DNA from: Halioglobus japonicus
GTDB taxonomy: Bacteria > Pseudomonadota > Gammaproteobacteria > Pseudomonadales > Halieaceae
Length of the DNA: 58,973 nucleotides
Direction: 5' to 3'
Assembly (NCBI GenBank): GCA_902705825.1
Contig: CACSIL010000034.1
Span: forward strand, 64,107 to 123,079
Shown: piece after piece, positions 17,009-25,444 of the stretch
How positions within the stretch are numbered: the stretch's first letter is position 1
Layout: every line of letters starts with the position of its first letter
Made by a program: the position numbers and the translations under genes
The notes under the pieces: model-generated
The model's input: only the letters and a program-made list of their open reading frames with translations
Database searches by the model: none
What the model was told of the DNA's origin: nothing

Positions 17009-19273
17009 ATGACAGGTAATCTCAACGTGCTTTTCACCCGTATTTCTCTCATTGTACTGTTGCTCTGCAGCAGTGCAGTAAATGCATTCACAGGGTCGGA
17101 ATCCTGCCGGGGTTGCCACGCACAGGAATTTACTGCATGGCAGGGCTCCCACCATGATCTGGCGATGCAGCTACCGGATGAGACGACCGTTCTGGGTGAT
17201 TTCGACAACGCCAGTTTTACCTATAACGGTGTCACCACCCGATTCTTCCGCAAAGGCGACAAATTTATCGTCAACACAGATGGTGAAGACGGCAAGCTGG
17301 CGGATTTCGAAGTGGCCTACGTGTTTGGCGTTTTTCCTCTGCAACAATATTTGCTGCCGCTGTCGCGCGGTCGCCTGCAAGCCCTGAGTATTGCCTGGGA
17401 TTCCCGGCCCGCTGCCGAGGGCGGTCAGCGCTGGTATCACCTCTATCCCGAGGAATCTATCGACTACACAGACCCACTGCACTGGACGGGCACCTACCAG
17501 AACTGGAATACCAGCTGCGCGGAGTGCCACAGCACCGATCTCAAGAAAAACTACACGGCGTCCTCACGGTCCTTTGATACACAGTTCGAGGAACTGAACG
17601 TGGGCTGTGAGGCCTGCCATGGCCCCGGTGACAAACACCAGTCGCTGGCGAAGGAAAACAAACTTGAAGGAGCGAAAAACAGCGGCTTTCCAACCGCGCT
17701 GGCACAGCGCGGCACGTGGTCGCTGGCAGAGAATGCCCATATAGCACAGCGCACTACCGCGCTTGAGTCTAACGCGCAGATCGACAGCTGCGGCCGCTGT
17801 CATTCGCGCCGTGGCACGCTGGGGGACTACCACTACGGCGCCGAATTGCTGGATACGCATCGACTCTCGATGCCGCAGTGGCCGCTGTACTACCCGGACG
17901 GGCAGATACTCGACGAAGACTATGTTTACGGCTCGTTTGTACAGAGCAAGATGCACCAGGCCGGGGTGGTCTGCAGTAATTGCCACGAGCCCCACAGCCT
18001 GCAATTGCGCGCGCCGGGCAATGCGGTGTGTGCTCAGTGCCATGTGCCGGCCCGCTATGACAGCGCACAACACCATCACCACAAGGAAGGCTCAGCAGGC
18101 GCCGAATGCGCCAACTGCCACATGCCGGAAACGACCTATATGGGCGTAGATGCGCGCCGCGATCACAGTATGCGCGTGCCCCGACCTGACCTGAGCATGG
18201 TGATAGGCACACCCAATGCGTGTAACCAGTGTCATGTGGAGGAAGATGCGCCATGGGCTCTGGAGGCACTGAGACAGTGGGGTGTGCAGTTCCGCGATAC
18301 CAGCACCCACCCCGCCCGTGCATTTCAACGCATCGCGCAGGGCGACAACCGGGTGGTGCCGCAGCTCGCCCAGATCGCGGCTGATCCCGCTACCGCGCCT
18401 ATCTGGCGCGCGACGGCAATGGAGGCACTGGGGGAGGTCGGTGGCGGACAAGCGCTGCAGGCGGCAACTCAAATTCTCTATGACGATGACCCTCTGCTGC
18501 GCACCAGCACCGTGCGCGCGCTGGCATTCCTGCCGTTGCCGCAGCGCATCCAATTACTGGATCACCTGATTGACGACCCGGTCACCGCAGTGCGCATGGA
18601 AGTCGCGTCATCGCTGGCGGGAGTGCCGCTGGACCAGGTGCCGCCAGAGCAGGCGGCAAAACTCAGCGCACTGTTCGACGAGTATGTCAGCGTGCTGAGC
18701 CAGGACGCCGATATGCCGGGTGTGCAGTTGCAGCTGGGTATTTTCTTTGTCACCCGCGGCGATCTGCAGGCTGCGGAAGCGGCGTATCGGGAAGCCCTCT
18801 ATCTCAACCGCCAGATGATCCCAGCCTACCTGAATCTCGCCGACTTGTTGCGCGCCCAGGGTAAGGATGACGAGGCACGCAAGCTATTGCTGCAAGCACT
18901 GGAAGTCGCCCCCGAAAACGGCAATACACTGCACGCACTGGGCCTGCTGGAAACTCGCAGTGGGGAGGCTGAAGCGGCGCTGCAGTATCTGCAGCAGGCG
19001 GCAGAACTGGAAACGCAGGGTACGCGCCATCGCTTCGTCTATGGCATAGCACTGCACGATCTCGGGCAACCGGCTAACGCCATCGTGCAACTTCAGGCGT
19101 TGCTGCGCAGTGTGCCGCAAAGCGAGGAAGTCCTGCTGGCTTTGACAAACTACTGCGCGGAACTCGGCCAGCGGGACAATGCGCTACGCTACGCCAAAAC
19201 ACTGACACAAATCGCGCCCGGTAATCGCAACTACCAGCAGCTGTACCAGAGTCTCTCTGGCAAAAGCCCCTGA
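17009..19273 (+). CDS. octahaem c-type cytochrome with HEAT and TPR repeats
   Basis: I prefer the ATG at 17009 (754 residues); one at 16994 is also in frame. A signal peptide ends near VNA (residue 26). Eight CxxCH haem sites follow, with first cysteines at residues 33, 170, 200, 261, 322, 341, 367 and 405, like cytochrome c554-type multihaem proteins. From about 430 to 560 there are HEAT-like helical pairs (WRATAMEALGEVGGG, LLRTSTVRALAFLP), and from about 585 to the end there are TPR repeats. It should be a periplasmic electron carrier or reductase whose repeats bind a partner. Haem number and domain order resemble a group of uncharacterised multihaem-TPR proteins; the redox partner is unknown. 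Confidence 0.9.
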   Translation: MTGNLNVLFTRISLIVLLLCSSAVNAFTGSESCRGCHAQEFTAWQGSHHDLAMQLPDETTVLGDFDNASFTYNGVTTRFFRKGDKFIVNTDGEDGKLADFEVAYVFGVFPLQQYLLPLSRGRLQALSIAWDSRPAAEGGQRWYHLYPEESIDYTDPLHWTGTYQNWNTSCAECHSTDLKKNYTASSRSFDTQFEELNVGCEACHGPGDKHQSLAKENKLEGAKNSGFPTALAQRGTWSLAENAHIAQRTTALESNAQIDSCGRCHSRRGTLGDYHYGAELLDTHRLSMPQWPLYYPDGQILDEDYVYGSFVQSKMHQAGVVCSNCHEPHSLQLRAPGNAVCAQCHVPARYDSAQHHHHKEGSAGAECANCHMPETTYMGVDARRDHSMRVPRPDLSMVIGTPNACNQCHVEEDAPWALEALRQWGVQFRDTSTHPARAFQRIAQGDNRVVPQLAQIAADPATAPIWRATAMEALGEVGGGQALQAATQILYDDDPLLRTSTVRALAFLPLPQRIQLLDHLIDDPVTAVRMEVASSLAGVPLDQVPPEQAAKLSALFDEYVSVLSQDADMPGVQLQLGIFFVTRGDLQAAEAAYREALYLNRQMIPAYLNLADLLRAQGKDDEARKLLLQALEVAPENGNTLHALGLLETRSGEAEAALQYLQQAAELETQGTRHRFVYGIALHDLGQPANAIVQLQALLRSVPQSEEVLLALTNYCAELGQRDNALRYAKTLTQIAPGNRNYQQLYQSLSGKSP

Positions 19274-19283
19274 CAAAGGCGCG

Positions 19284-19880
19284 TTATGGCACCTTCACAA
19301 ACTGCAGTTGCAGCGTCACTGGAACGGCGGTACTTATCGCTTGTAGTCCCGCCACTTTCTGCAGGGCCGCCACCCCTGCAGCAAGATCAAAATCTGCCGC
19401 ATTAACCAGTAAAGGAGAAGCGCTGAGTACGCGCAGGCGGTTCTCACTTATTGCCACAATCACCAGCTGCGCGTTGAGTACCTTTTCCTGACCGTGCAGA
19501 GAGAGAGTAACGGGTAGCTCTACTGTGACAACGCCCCCCTCTGCTGCCATAGCCAGCACACCGGGCTCCACCTGTGCACTTACTGTCGCCAGCGGAAATT
19601 TCACGGTCTCAAACAGCATTTCGCGCATGCGTTCATTGCGCACATCTATCATCGTTTGCACACTTTCCAGATTAATGGTCACCTGCGCATTACCCGCAGC
19701 GCCTATATACCCCTCTAGTGAGGGGAAACTGTGGTCTTCAGCGACACTGTTATTCTTGATGGAGACAAAGTTGATAGTCGAATTCTTACTGTCGAGCTCC
19801 CAGTCGGCCTGCGCCATTGCACTGGATACTAGCAATACAGCGCCCAGTACAAGATAGTGGAATGTCTGCAATAGTTTCAC
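19284..19880 (-). CDS. YceI family periplasmic protein
   Basis: A 198-residue protein with a signal peptide (cleavage near AQA), then the YceI lipocalin-like beta barrel: WELDSKNSTINFVSIKN at the start, a GYIGAAGNAQVTINLESVQT block, and NERMREMLFETVKFPLATV. YceI barrels bind isoprenoid or other hydrophobic chains, such as polyprenols or quinones. It converges with the cytochrome gene with 10 bp between stops. A quinone-binding role next to a cytochrome is possible but not shown. Confidence 0.9.
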   Translation of the reverse strand: MKLLQTFHYLVLGAVLLVSSAMAQADWELDSKNSTINFVSIKNNSVAEDHSFPSLEGYIGAAGNAQVTINLESVQTMIDVRNERMREMLFETVKFPLATVSAQVEPGVLAMAAEGGVVTVELPVTLSLHGQEKVLNAQLVIVAISENRLRVLSASPLLVNAADFDLAAGVAALQKVAGLQAISTAVPVTLQLQFVKVP

Positions 19881-19907
19881 TGTGTTTCTCCCGCGATCGC
19901 CAATGTG

Positions 19908-19920
19908 TTGGTATTACCAA
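19908..19920. promoter_or_regulatory. perfect 13-bp palindrome upstream of the YceI gene
   Basis: TTGGTA-T-TACCAA is a perfect inverted repeat around one central base, 28 bp before the YceI start codon. The size and position suggest a repressor operator. I cannot name the regulator. Confidence 0.4.
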
Positions 19921-20055
19921 GGTACCCGCTGATTGTATCGCAAAGGCGCCCGAGCGCGAGCATCAACATGCGCGGATCATACCTGCAGCGCACACAATTA
20001 CGATATGACAGACCCCACAAGCAAACGCTATCATTCCACCGTGAAAAATGACTAA

Positions 20056-20086
20056 ATAGACAGGTATATAGATACCGCAATAGACA
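20056..20086. repeat. three ATAGAYA direct repeats at 12-bp spacing
   Basis: ATAGACA (20056-20062), ATAGATA (20068-20074) and ATAGACA (20080-20086) recur every 12 bp, ending 20 bp before the phospholipase start codon. Repeats on one face of the helix suggest a site for a response regulator that binds in tandem. Read on the other strand the unit is TGTCTAT, close to but not identical with a Pho-box half site. Confidence 0.45.
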
Positions 20087-20106
20087 ATAAAGAGAGACGC
20101 GACACA

Positions 20107-21273
20107 ATGGCACTCCCCTTGCAATCTACCGGAACACCCATACGCTCTGCTTGCGCTGCGCTGCTGGGCGCACTGCTATTGCCAGTACTGGTGGGATGCA
20201 GCGATACCTCCAACTCCAACGGCGATACAACACCCGCCGGTGACGACATCCTGATGAATCAGCTGCAGTACCTGGGAACTCACAACAGCTACCACATCCG
20301 TGCGAAGCAGGATTTGTTTGACGTGTTGCTGGGCTTTATACCCGATTTGGCACCCACGCTGGATTACTCCCACATTCCATTGCAGGATCAGTTTGATAGC
20401 CAGGGCATTCGCCAGATTGAACTGGATGTGTTTGATGATCCCGAGGGAGGGCTGTATTCCAACCACGTGGTCAGAACGGTGTTTGGAGAAGATGCCGCTT
20501 CAGGTATAGCCGAACTTGACGAGCCTGGCCTGAAAGTCTTACACGTGCAGGAGATAGACTACGAAACCACGTGCTATACCTTTGTCAGTTGTCTCAGGGA
20601 AGTAAAGGCCTGGTCAGACGCCCACCCCCGCCACCTGCCGATCACCGTAATGGTAGAGGTCAAGGATGAGGCCATTCCCGACCCATTGAATCTCGGGTTT
20701 GTCACACCACTGCCATTTGGTATAGACGCATTGAATCGTGTTGATGCCGAAATTCACAGTGTATTTCCGCGTGAGCAACTGCTGCTACCCGATGATGTAC
20801 GCGGCGATTATGTCACTCTGGAACTGGCCGTATTGAGTCAGGGGTGGCCGCCATTGTCGCAGGCGCGCGGGAAAATCATGTTTGCGTTGGACAACTCGGG
20901 GGCTCCGCTGGAGAACTACATTGCCGGGCACACCTCACTGGAAGGTCGCGTGCTGTTTACCAATTCACCCACAGGGACCCCTGAGGCAGCGTTCATGAAA
21001 CGCAATAACCCCTTGTCCAACCCCGGGGAGATTGAGTCACTGGTGGCGTTGGGTTATATGGTCAGAACCCGCGCCGACGCCGAGACAGAGCAAGCGCGCA
21101 CCAATGACACAACGCAGCGCGATGCAGCGCTTGCCAGCGGCGCGCATTTTGTCAGCACCGACTATCCTGTGCCCAACCCAGAGTTCAGCGAGTATCAGGT
21201 AACCCTGCCTGGCGGTGGTATCGCGCGATGCAATCCGGTGAGCCCGGGTGATTGCAACCCCGACTTGCTGTAG
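20107..21273 (+). CDS. Ca2+-dependent phosphoinositide phospholipase C-like lipoprotein
   Basis: A 388-residue protein with a lipoprotein signal ending in LVGC (Cys31) and a TIM-barrel phosphodiesterase domain. The first catalytic His is H59 in GTHNSYH, followed by the acidic metal ligands E105 and D107 in IELDVFDDP and by H120. This pattern fits the bacterial PI-PLC-C1/Ca2+-dependent phosphoinositide phospholipase C family, which cleaves phosphodiesters of inositol-type lipids. Anchored at the envelope, it could release phosphate or carbon from lipids in the surroundings. It is followed by an intrinsic-terminator-like hairpin overlapping its stop codon. Confidence 0.85.
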   Translation: MALPLQSTGTPIRSACAALLGALLLPVLVGCSDTSNSNGDTTPAGDDILMNQLQYLGTHNSYHIRAKQDLFDVLLGFIPDLAPTLDYSHIPLQDQFDSQGIRQIELDVFDDPEGGLYSNHVVRTVFGEDAASGIAELDEPGLKVLHVQEIDYETTCYTFVSCLREVKAWSDAHPRHLPITVMVEVKDEAIPDPLNLGFVTPLPFGIDALNRVDAEIHSVFPREQLLLPDDVRGDYVTLELAVLSQGWPPLSQARGKIMFALDNSGAPLENYIAGHTSLEGRVLFTNSPTGTPEAAFMKRNNPLSNPGEIESLVALGYMVRTRADAETEQARTNDTTQRDAALASGAHFVSTDYPVPNPEFSEYQVTLPGGGIARCNPVSPGDCNPDLL

Positions 21274-21278
21274 TCGGG
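21259..21278 (+). terminator. hairpin over the phospholipase stop codon
   Basis: CCCGACT (21259-21265) and AGTCGGG (21272-21278) form a perfect 7-bp stem with a 6-nt loop, followed by TTAGCGTTTT. The stop codon is part of the loop and stem. It probably ends the phospholipase transcript; the T tract is interrupted, so it may be only moderately strong. Confidence 0.5.
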
Positions 21279-21554
21279 TTAGCGTTTTCTGACTGCGAGG
21301 GTCTGCAACAAACGCTGCTTGATCCAGTTTTTCGCCTTGCGATCCAGGCCACGTAAATCCTCTACCACCAGTGCCTTGTCATCTATCAGGCTGAAGAGCC
21401 TGTCGCTGCGTATCTCCAGCCGAATATAACCGATATTGGCCGCCTGGGTTTGCGTTGCTGTGGCGCTATTGCAAGCCTGCGGAGCGACCCCATAGCTGTT
21501 TGTGGCAACGGTGAGCTCCGCTGAATCTGCCGGTTTGTCTATCTGCAGCCGCAT
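21279..21554 (-). CDS. hypothetical protein, 91 residues
   Basis: I start at the ATG at 21554 (MRLQIDKP), which has AGGGAG 8-9 bases upstream; a longer frame would overlap the upstream gene. The protein is small and soluble, with no signal peptide or known motif. It ends in a basic helix (LRGLDRKAKNWIKQRLLQTLAVRKR). It follows the 158-residue hypothetical gene with 20 bp between them, so the two are co-transcribed, probably from a promoter under the candidate Fur box. I do not recognise a family. Confidence 0.65.
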   Translation of the reverse strand: MRLQIDKPADSAELTVATNSYGVAPQACNSATATQTQAANIGYIRLEIRSDRLFSLIDDKALVVEDLRGLDRKAKNWIKQRLLQTLAVRKR

Positions 21555-21574
21555 ACGCTTACACTCCCTGTCCG

Positions 21575-22051
21575 CTAGTGCAGAACCATTGTGCCCCGCT
21601 GGGCTTTGGAGACAAAGGCACTTGTAACGGGTCGGATGCCGCCTTCGCCAATATGCCTGCGGGCGCGGTTGAGGCGGGTGATCTCCTGATAAAGACTGGC
21701 TTCGAGCTCCGGTGAAATGCTGTAGCTCACTTCCTTTCTCAAACGGTCTATCGCTATTTGATACAGCTCGATGCAGGTCTGTGTAAGCTGCAAGTGTTCC
21801 AGGGTCTGCAACAGACCGTCCAGCGTCTTGAGAAACCATCGTGCCGCATTGCCAGGTGCAATTGCACGGGTTGTCAGCAGAATCTCAGCGGTTTCAAACG
21901 CGCACCCCATGTGCGCAAGTGCGTCTTTGAAATGCCCTCCCAGAAACAAATTCCAGCCGGTCTCAAAAGAGTTCGCGCACCAGTGCAAGGCCTGATGCGG
22001 CTGACTTTGCAGCCATTCCCGGTGGTTGGCACATAAAAATCTAAGCTTCAT
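21575..22051 (-). CDS. conserved-looking hypothetical protein, 158 residues
   Basis: A soluble, mainly helical protein starting MKLRFLCANHREWLQSQPH. The arrangement of helices (CANSFETGWNLFLGGHFKDALAHMGCAFETAEILL, then ETLEHLQLTQTCIELYQIAIDRL) looks like a TPR-type helical bundle. Cysteines and histidines are frequent in the first 60 residues, but no known metal motif is clear. It is the first gene of a two-gene unit preceded 60 bp upstream by a Fur-box-like sequence. Small proteins of this size also occur in iron-responsive operons such as fagA-fumC-orfX-sodA of Pseudomonas; I cannot confirm homology. Confidence 0.65.
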   Translation of the reverse strand: MKLRFLCANHREWLQSQPHQALHWCANSFETGWNLFLGGHFKDALAHMGCAFETAEILLTTRAIAPGNAARWFLKTLDGLLQTLEHLQLTQTCIELYQIAIDRLRKEVSYSISPELEASLYQEITRLNRARRHIGEGGIRPVTSAFVSKAQRGTMVLH

Positions 22052-22111
22052 AACGGTACGCTCCGAGGTTCCCTGTGGATTTTCAGAGAGTACAGCGGCC
22101 CAAACTTAAAT

Positions 22112-22130
22112 GCAAATGATTCTTATTTAC
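22112..22130. promoter_or_regulatory. possible Fur box
   Basis: The 19 bases GCAAATGATTCTTATTTAC match the classical Fur box (GATAATGATAATCATTATC) at 12 of 19 positions and the variant with a TCT centre at 14 of 19. The site lies 60 bp before the start of the 158-residue hypothetical gene, where a promoter would be expected. It is a candidate only. Confidence 0.4.
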
Positions 22131-22145
22131 TAAAGATGTTTCTGC

Positions 22146-22604
22146 TCAGGGGAGCAACGCGTGCACCGCCTTCCACTGACCGGCACTCACGGGCGCAATC
22201 GAGAGACGACCCTGCTTGAAAATGCTCAGATCAGCAGTGGCCGGATGTGCTTTCAGGACTTTGGTCGGTATTACCCGGGGAAACTTCTCCAGCAGTCGCA
22301 CATCCACACAATACCAGCGCGGGTTATCTGCGCTGGCCTTGGCATCGTAGTATTTACTGTCGGGATCGAACTGCGCCGGATCGGGATAGGCCGCTTTCAC
22401 CACTTCCATAGTGCCGGCCATACCGATCTCTTTGCAGCTCGAATGATAGAAAAGTACCCTGTCGCCCTTTTGGACATTGTCACGCAGATTATTGCGCGCC
22501 TGATAATTGCGAATGCCGTCCCAGCAGGTGGTCTGCTGCGGCGATGCCGCCAGGTGGTCTATACCGAATTCATCGGGCTCGGATTTGAAAATCCAGTAGT
22601 TCAA
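22146..22604 (-). CDS. EVE domain protein
   Basis: A 152-residue single-domain EVE protein (MNYWIFKSEPDEFGIDHL, then WDGIRNYQARNNLRDNVQKGDRVLFYHSS and the conserved P-E/P-D strand region). EVE belongs to the PUA-like superfamily and binds modified bases in DNA or RNA, as in the human THYN1 protein. Bacterial single-domain members are widespread and their targets are largely unknown. It lies 22 bp downstream of parE on the same strand and may be transcribed with it. There is no restriction or other defence gene next to it. Confidence 0.92.
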   Translation of the reverse strand: MNYWIFKSEPDEFGIDHLAASPQQTTCWDGIRNYQARNNLRDNVQKGDRVLFYHSSCKEIGMAGTMEVVKAAYPDPAQFDPDSKYYDAKASADNPRWYCVDVRLLEKFPRVIPTKVLKAHPATADLSIFKQGRLSIAPVSAGQWKAVHALLP

Positions 22605-22626
22605 TATGTCGTCTTCCTGCCGTTTC

Positions 22627-24516
22627 CTACAGTGCGACTTCCGCCAAATCTCCCTTCGCTTCCAGCCACGCTTTGCGATCCGATGCGCGCTTCTTGGCCA
22701 GCAGCATATCCAGCATCATGTTGGTGTCATCGCCTTCATCCAGCACCAGGCGCACGAGACGCCGGGTATCCGGATCCATAGTGGTTTCCCGCAACTGCAG
22801 CGGGTTCATTTCACCGAGCCCCTTGAAGCGCTGCACGTTGACCTTGCCTTTTTTCTTCTCCGCCTGGATGCGATCAAGTACGCCTTCTTTCTCCGACTCA
22901 TCAAGCGCATAGAACACTTCCTTGCCGACATCGATACGGTACAGCGGGGGCATGGCGACATACACGTGGCCAGCCGCTACCAGTGGCCTGAAGTGTTGTA
23001 CAAACAAGGCACAGATCAGGGTGGCGATATGCAGCCCATCGGAATCCGCATCGGCCAGAATGCAAACCTTGTGGTAGCGCAAGCCCGAGAGATCATCGCT
23101 TGCCGGATCAATACCCAGCGCGATTGAAATATTGTGAACCTCCTGCGATGCGAGGATCTGCTGTGAATCCACTTCCCAAGTGTTGAGAATTTTACCGCGC
23201 AGCGGCAGGATCGCCTGGAATTCGCGGTTGCGCGCCTGTTTTGCAGAGCCGCCAGCGGAATCACCCTCTACCAGAAACAGTTCTCCGCGGGAGGCGTCAC
23301 CGCCGGAGCAGTCAGCCAGTTTGCCCGGCAGCGCGGGCCCGGCAGTTACCTTTTTGCGTGTCACCTGTTTGGCAAGACGCAAGCGCCCCTGGGCATTACT
23401 GATGCAGAGTTCTGCCAGCTTCTCTGCCTCTTCGGTATGCTGGTTCAGCCACAGGCTGAACGCATCCTTGACCACGCCGGATACAAACGCGGCTGCTTCA
23501 CGCGACGAGAGCCGCTCTTTGGTCTGCCCGGAGAATTGCGGGTCGCCCAGCTTGGACGACAGCACATAGCAGCAGCGATCCCAGATATCGTCCGGTGCGA
23601 GCTTGATTCCGCGCGGCAGCAGATTACGCAATTCACAAAACTCCCGCATCGCATCGAGCAGCCCGGTTCGCATACCATTGACATGCGTGCCGCCCTGTAT
23701 CGTGGGAATCAGGTTTACGTAGGATTCCGCCACGACCTCGCCGCCTTCGGGCAACCATTGCACGGCCCAGTCGACTCCTGAATTACTGCCGCTGAAACTG
23801 CCCACAAATGGCTCTTCGGGAACCGCTGGAAATTCGCTGGTCGCATCCGCGAGGTAATCGGTAAGGCCCGCCTCGTAGTACCACTCCTCGGACTCACCCT
23901 TCTTTTCATCCTTGAATTTGACCCGCAGCCCAGGGCATAACACTGCCTTGGCGCGCAACACATGCCGCAGGCGCGAGAGGGAGAAAACGACGGAATCAAA
24001 ATATTTGGGGTCGGGCGTGAACGTCACGGTGGTGCCGGTATTTCGTTTGCCGCAGGTGTCTATGACTTCCAATTCGGTTTGCTTTTCCCCGCCGGCAAAC
24101 GTCATGCTGTAGACATTGCCATCGCGTCGGATCTGCACCGTAAGCAGGCTGGACAGTGCGTTGACCACCGACACCCCCACACCGTGCAGACCACCGCTGA
24201 ACTGGTAATTCTTGTCAGAAAACTTGCCCCCCGCGTGCAGCGTACTCAGTATCACTTCTACGCCGGGCTTGCCCTGTCCCGGGTGAATATCAACCGGCAT
24301 ACCACGGCCATTATCGGACACCATCACCGAGCCATCCTTGTTCAGGCTGACACTGATCTCACTGGCATGTCCGGCCAGCGCCTCATCGACACTGTTATCG
24401 ATGACCTCCTGGGCCAGGTGATTGGGACGGGTGGTATCGGTGTACATGCCGGGGCGTTTGCGCACCGGCTCCAGTCCCGTAAGGACTTCAATGTCTTCGG
24501 CGGTATATTGGCTCAT
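22627..24516 (-). CDS. parE: DNA topoisomerase IV subunit B
   Basis: A 629-residue type IIA topoisomerase ATPase subunit. The GHKL ATPase motifs are in the N-terminus (EVIDNSVDEALAGHA; DNGRGMPVD; GGLHGVGVSVVNALS), the TOPRIM domain has LVEGDSAGGSAKQARNREFQAILPLRGKILN and DADSDGLHI, and the C-terminus is RFKGLGEMNPLQLRETTMDP. The length (about 630) fits ParE and not the longer GyrB of gammaproteobacteria. With ParC it decatenates daughter chromosomes. The neighbours cpdA, a DUF1249 gene and tolC repeat the E. coli gene order. Confidence 0.97.
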   Translation of the reverse strand: MSQYTAEDIEVLTGLEPVRKRPGMYTDTTRPNHLAQEVIDNSVDEALAGHASEISVSLNKDGSVMVSDNGRGMPVDIHPGQGKPGVEVILSTLHAGGKFSDKNYQFSGGLHGVGVSVVNALSSLLTVQIRRDGNVYSMTFAGGEKQTELEVIDTCGKRNTGTTVTFTPDPKYFDSVVFSLSRLRHVLRAKAVLCPGLRVKFKDEKKGESEEWYYEAGLTDYLADATSEFPAVPEEPFVGSFSGSNSGVDWAVQWLPEGGEVVAESYVNLIPTIQGGTHVNGMRTGLLDAMREFCELRNLLPRGIKLAPDDIWDRCCYVLSSKLGDPQFSGQTKERLSSREAAAFVSGVVKDAFSLWLNQHTEEAEKLAELCISNAQGRLRLAKQVTRKKVTAGPALPGKLADCSGGDASRGELFLVEGDSAGGSAKQARNREFQAILPLRGKILNTWEVDSQQILASQEVHNISIALGIDPASDDLSGLRYHKVCILADADSDGLHIATLICALFVQHFRPLVAAGHVYVAMPPLYRIDVGKEVFYALDESEKEGVLDRIQAEKKKGKVNVQRFKGLGEMNPLQLRETTMDPDTRRLVRLVLDEGDDTNMMLDMLLAKKRASDRKAWLEAKGDLAEVAL

Positions 24517-24588
24517 TACTCTAACTTTTCATGGTTTACAGAAGGATTGCGGCGGGCCCATTGTACAACGAGCGCTGCGCAAGGCGAG

Positions 24589-25428
24589 CTATAAGTAGCC
24601 ACCTGAATCGAGTTCTACCTCGAAATGCACATTCCGCACCCGGGATACACCGGTTTCTATGCGGCCATCGTCGTGCAATTCCAGCCAGCGGTAGCCAGGG
24701 GGCTGATCATCGGCCTTGAAGTTCTCGCAACCGGCGGCAAATTGCACACAGGTGGAGGGTGACGCCAGCAGTCGCACACCGTTGCGCTGGCGATCTATTT
24801 CCTGGTGAACATGGCCCCACAGCACGGCGCGCACTCCCGGATAGCGATCGAGCACCGCAAAAAAGGCATCGGCATCGGCTACCATCTGCTCATCGAGCCA
24901 GCCGCATCCAATAGTTACCGGCTGGTGATGCAGGCATACCATGGTGTGCAGCCCCTGCTCCTGCGCGGCCGCAAGCGCGCTGTCCAACAGCGCCAGCTCA
25001 CCCTCGCCCAATGCGCCTCCAACTTGCCCCGGCACCTGGGAATCGAGTAGCAGCACCTGCCAGCGGGCGACGCGGATCTCCTTGCAGAGACGCTCGGGGT
25101 TGCTCGCTGCCGCCAACATCGCTGCGCGATTATCGTGATTACCCGGCAACCAGTAGTTGTCGCTACTGAGCTGGTCGAAATAGCCCTGCAAACGGTCGTA
25201 GGCCGGCCGGGCACCGCCATCGGACAAGTCCCCCGTGCCCAGTAACAGGTGTAACTGCGGTCGTTCCTTTTTGATTAGATCGATGACGGCCTGCAGAGAA
25301 TGATCGGTATCCATACCCAGCAGTGTGCCGCCTTGCACCTGGCATAAATGGGTATCTGTCAGTTGCACCACTCGTACCAGGGTATCGGGCGTATCGACAT
25401 GTTGAATGTTATGCTGAGGCGGAGACAT
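24589..25428 (-). CDS. cpdA: 3',5'-cyclic AMP phosphodiesterase CpdA
   Basis: A 279-residue class III metallophosphoesterase. The metal motifs occur in order: DTHLC near 25, GTGDLSDGG near 65, GNHDN near 96, and the C-terminal HHQP and GHVH. This set and the position beside parE, a DUF1249 gene and tolC identify CpdA (Icc), which hydrolyses cAMP to AMP and so limits CRP signalling. It follows the DUF1249 gene at 16 bp, consistent with an operon reading DUF1249-cpdA-(parE). Confidence 0.93.
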   Translation of the reverse strand: MSPPQHNIQHVDTPDTLVRVVQLTDTHLCQVQGGTLLGMDTDHSLQAVIDLIKKERPQLHLLLGTGDLSDGGARPAYDRLQGYFDQLSSDNYWLPGNHDNRAAMLAAASNPERLCKEIRVARWQVLLLDSQVPGQVGGALGEGELALLDSALAAAQEQGLHTMVCLHHQPVTIGCGWLDEQMVADADAFFAVLDRYPGVRAVLWGHVHQEIDRQRNGVRLLASPSTCVQFAAGCENFKADDQPPGYRWLELHDDGRIETGVSRVRNVHFEVELDSGGYL

Positions 25429-25444
25429 CGTAGTACTGGCGAAT

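Noticed and set aside
20056..20086. Classical Pho box before the phospholipase gene
   Set aside because: The half sites repeat every 12 bp, not 11, and differ from CTGTCAT, so I list them only as direct repeats.
21279..21839. Longer version (186 residues) of the small hypothetical gene
   Set aside because: The extension overlaps the 158-residue gene and has no ribosome site; the ATG at 21554 has AGGGAG in front.
22146..22604. EVE protein as part of a defence system
   Set aside because: No restriction, methylase or other defence gene is near; it sits beside parE in a housekeeping region.
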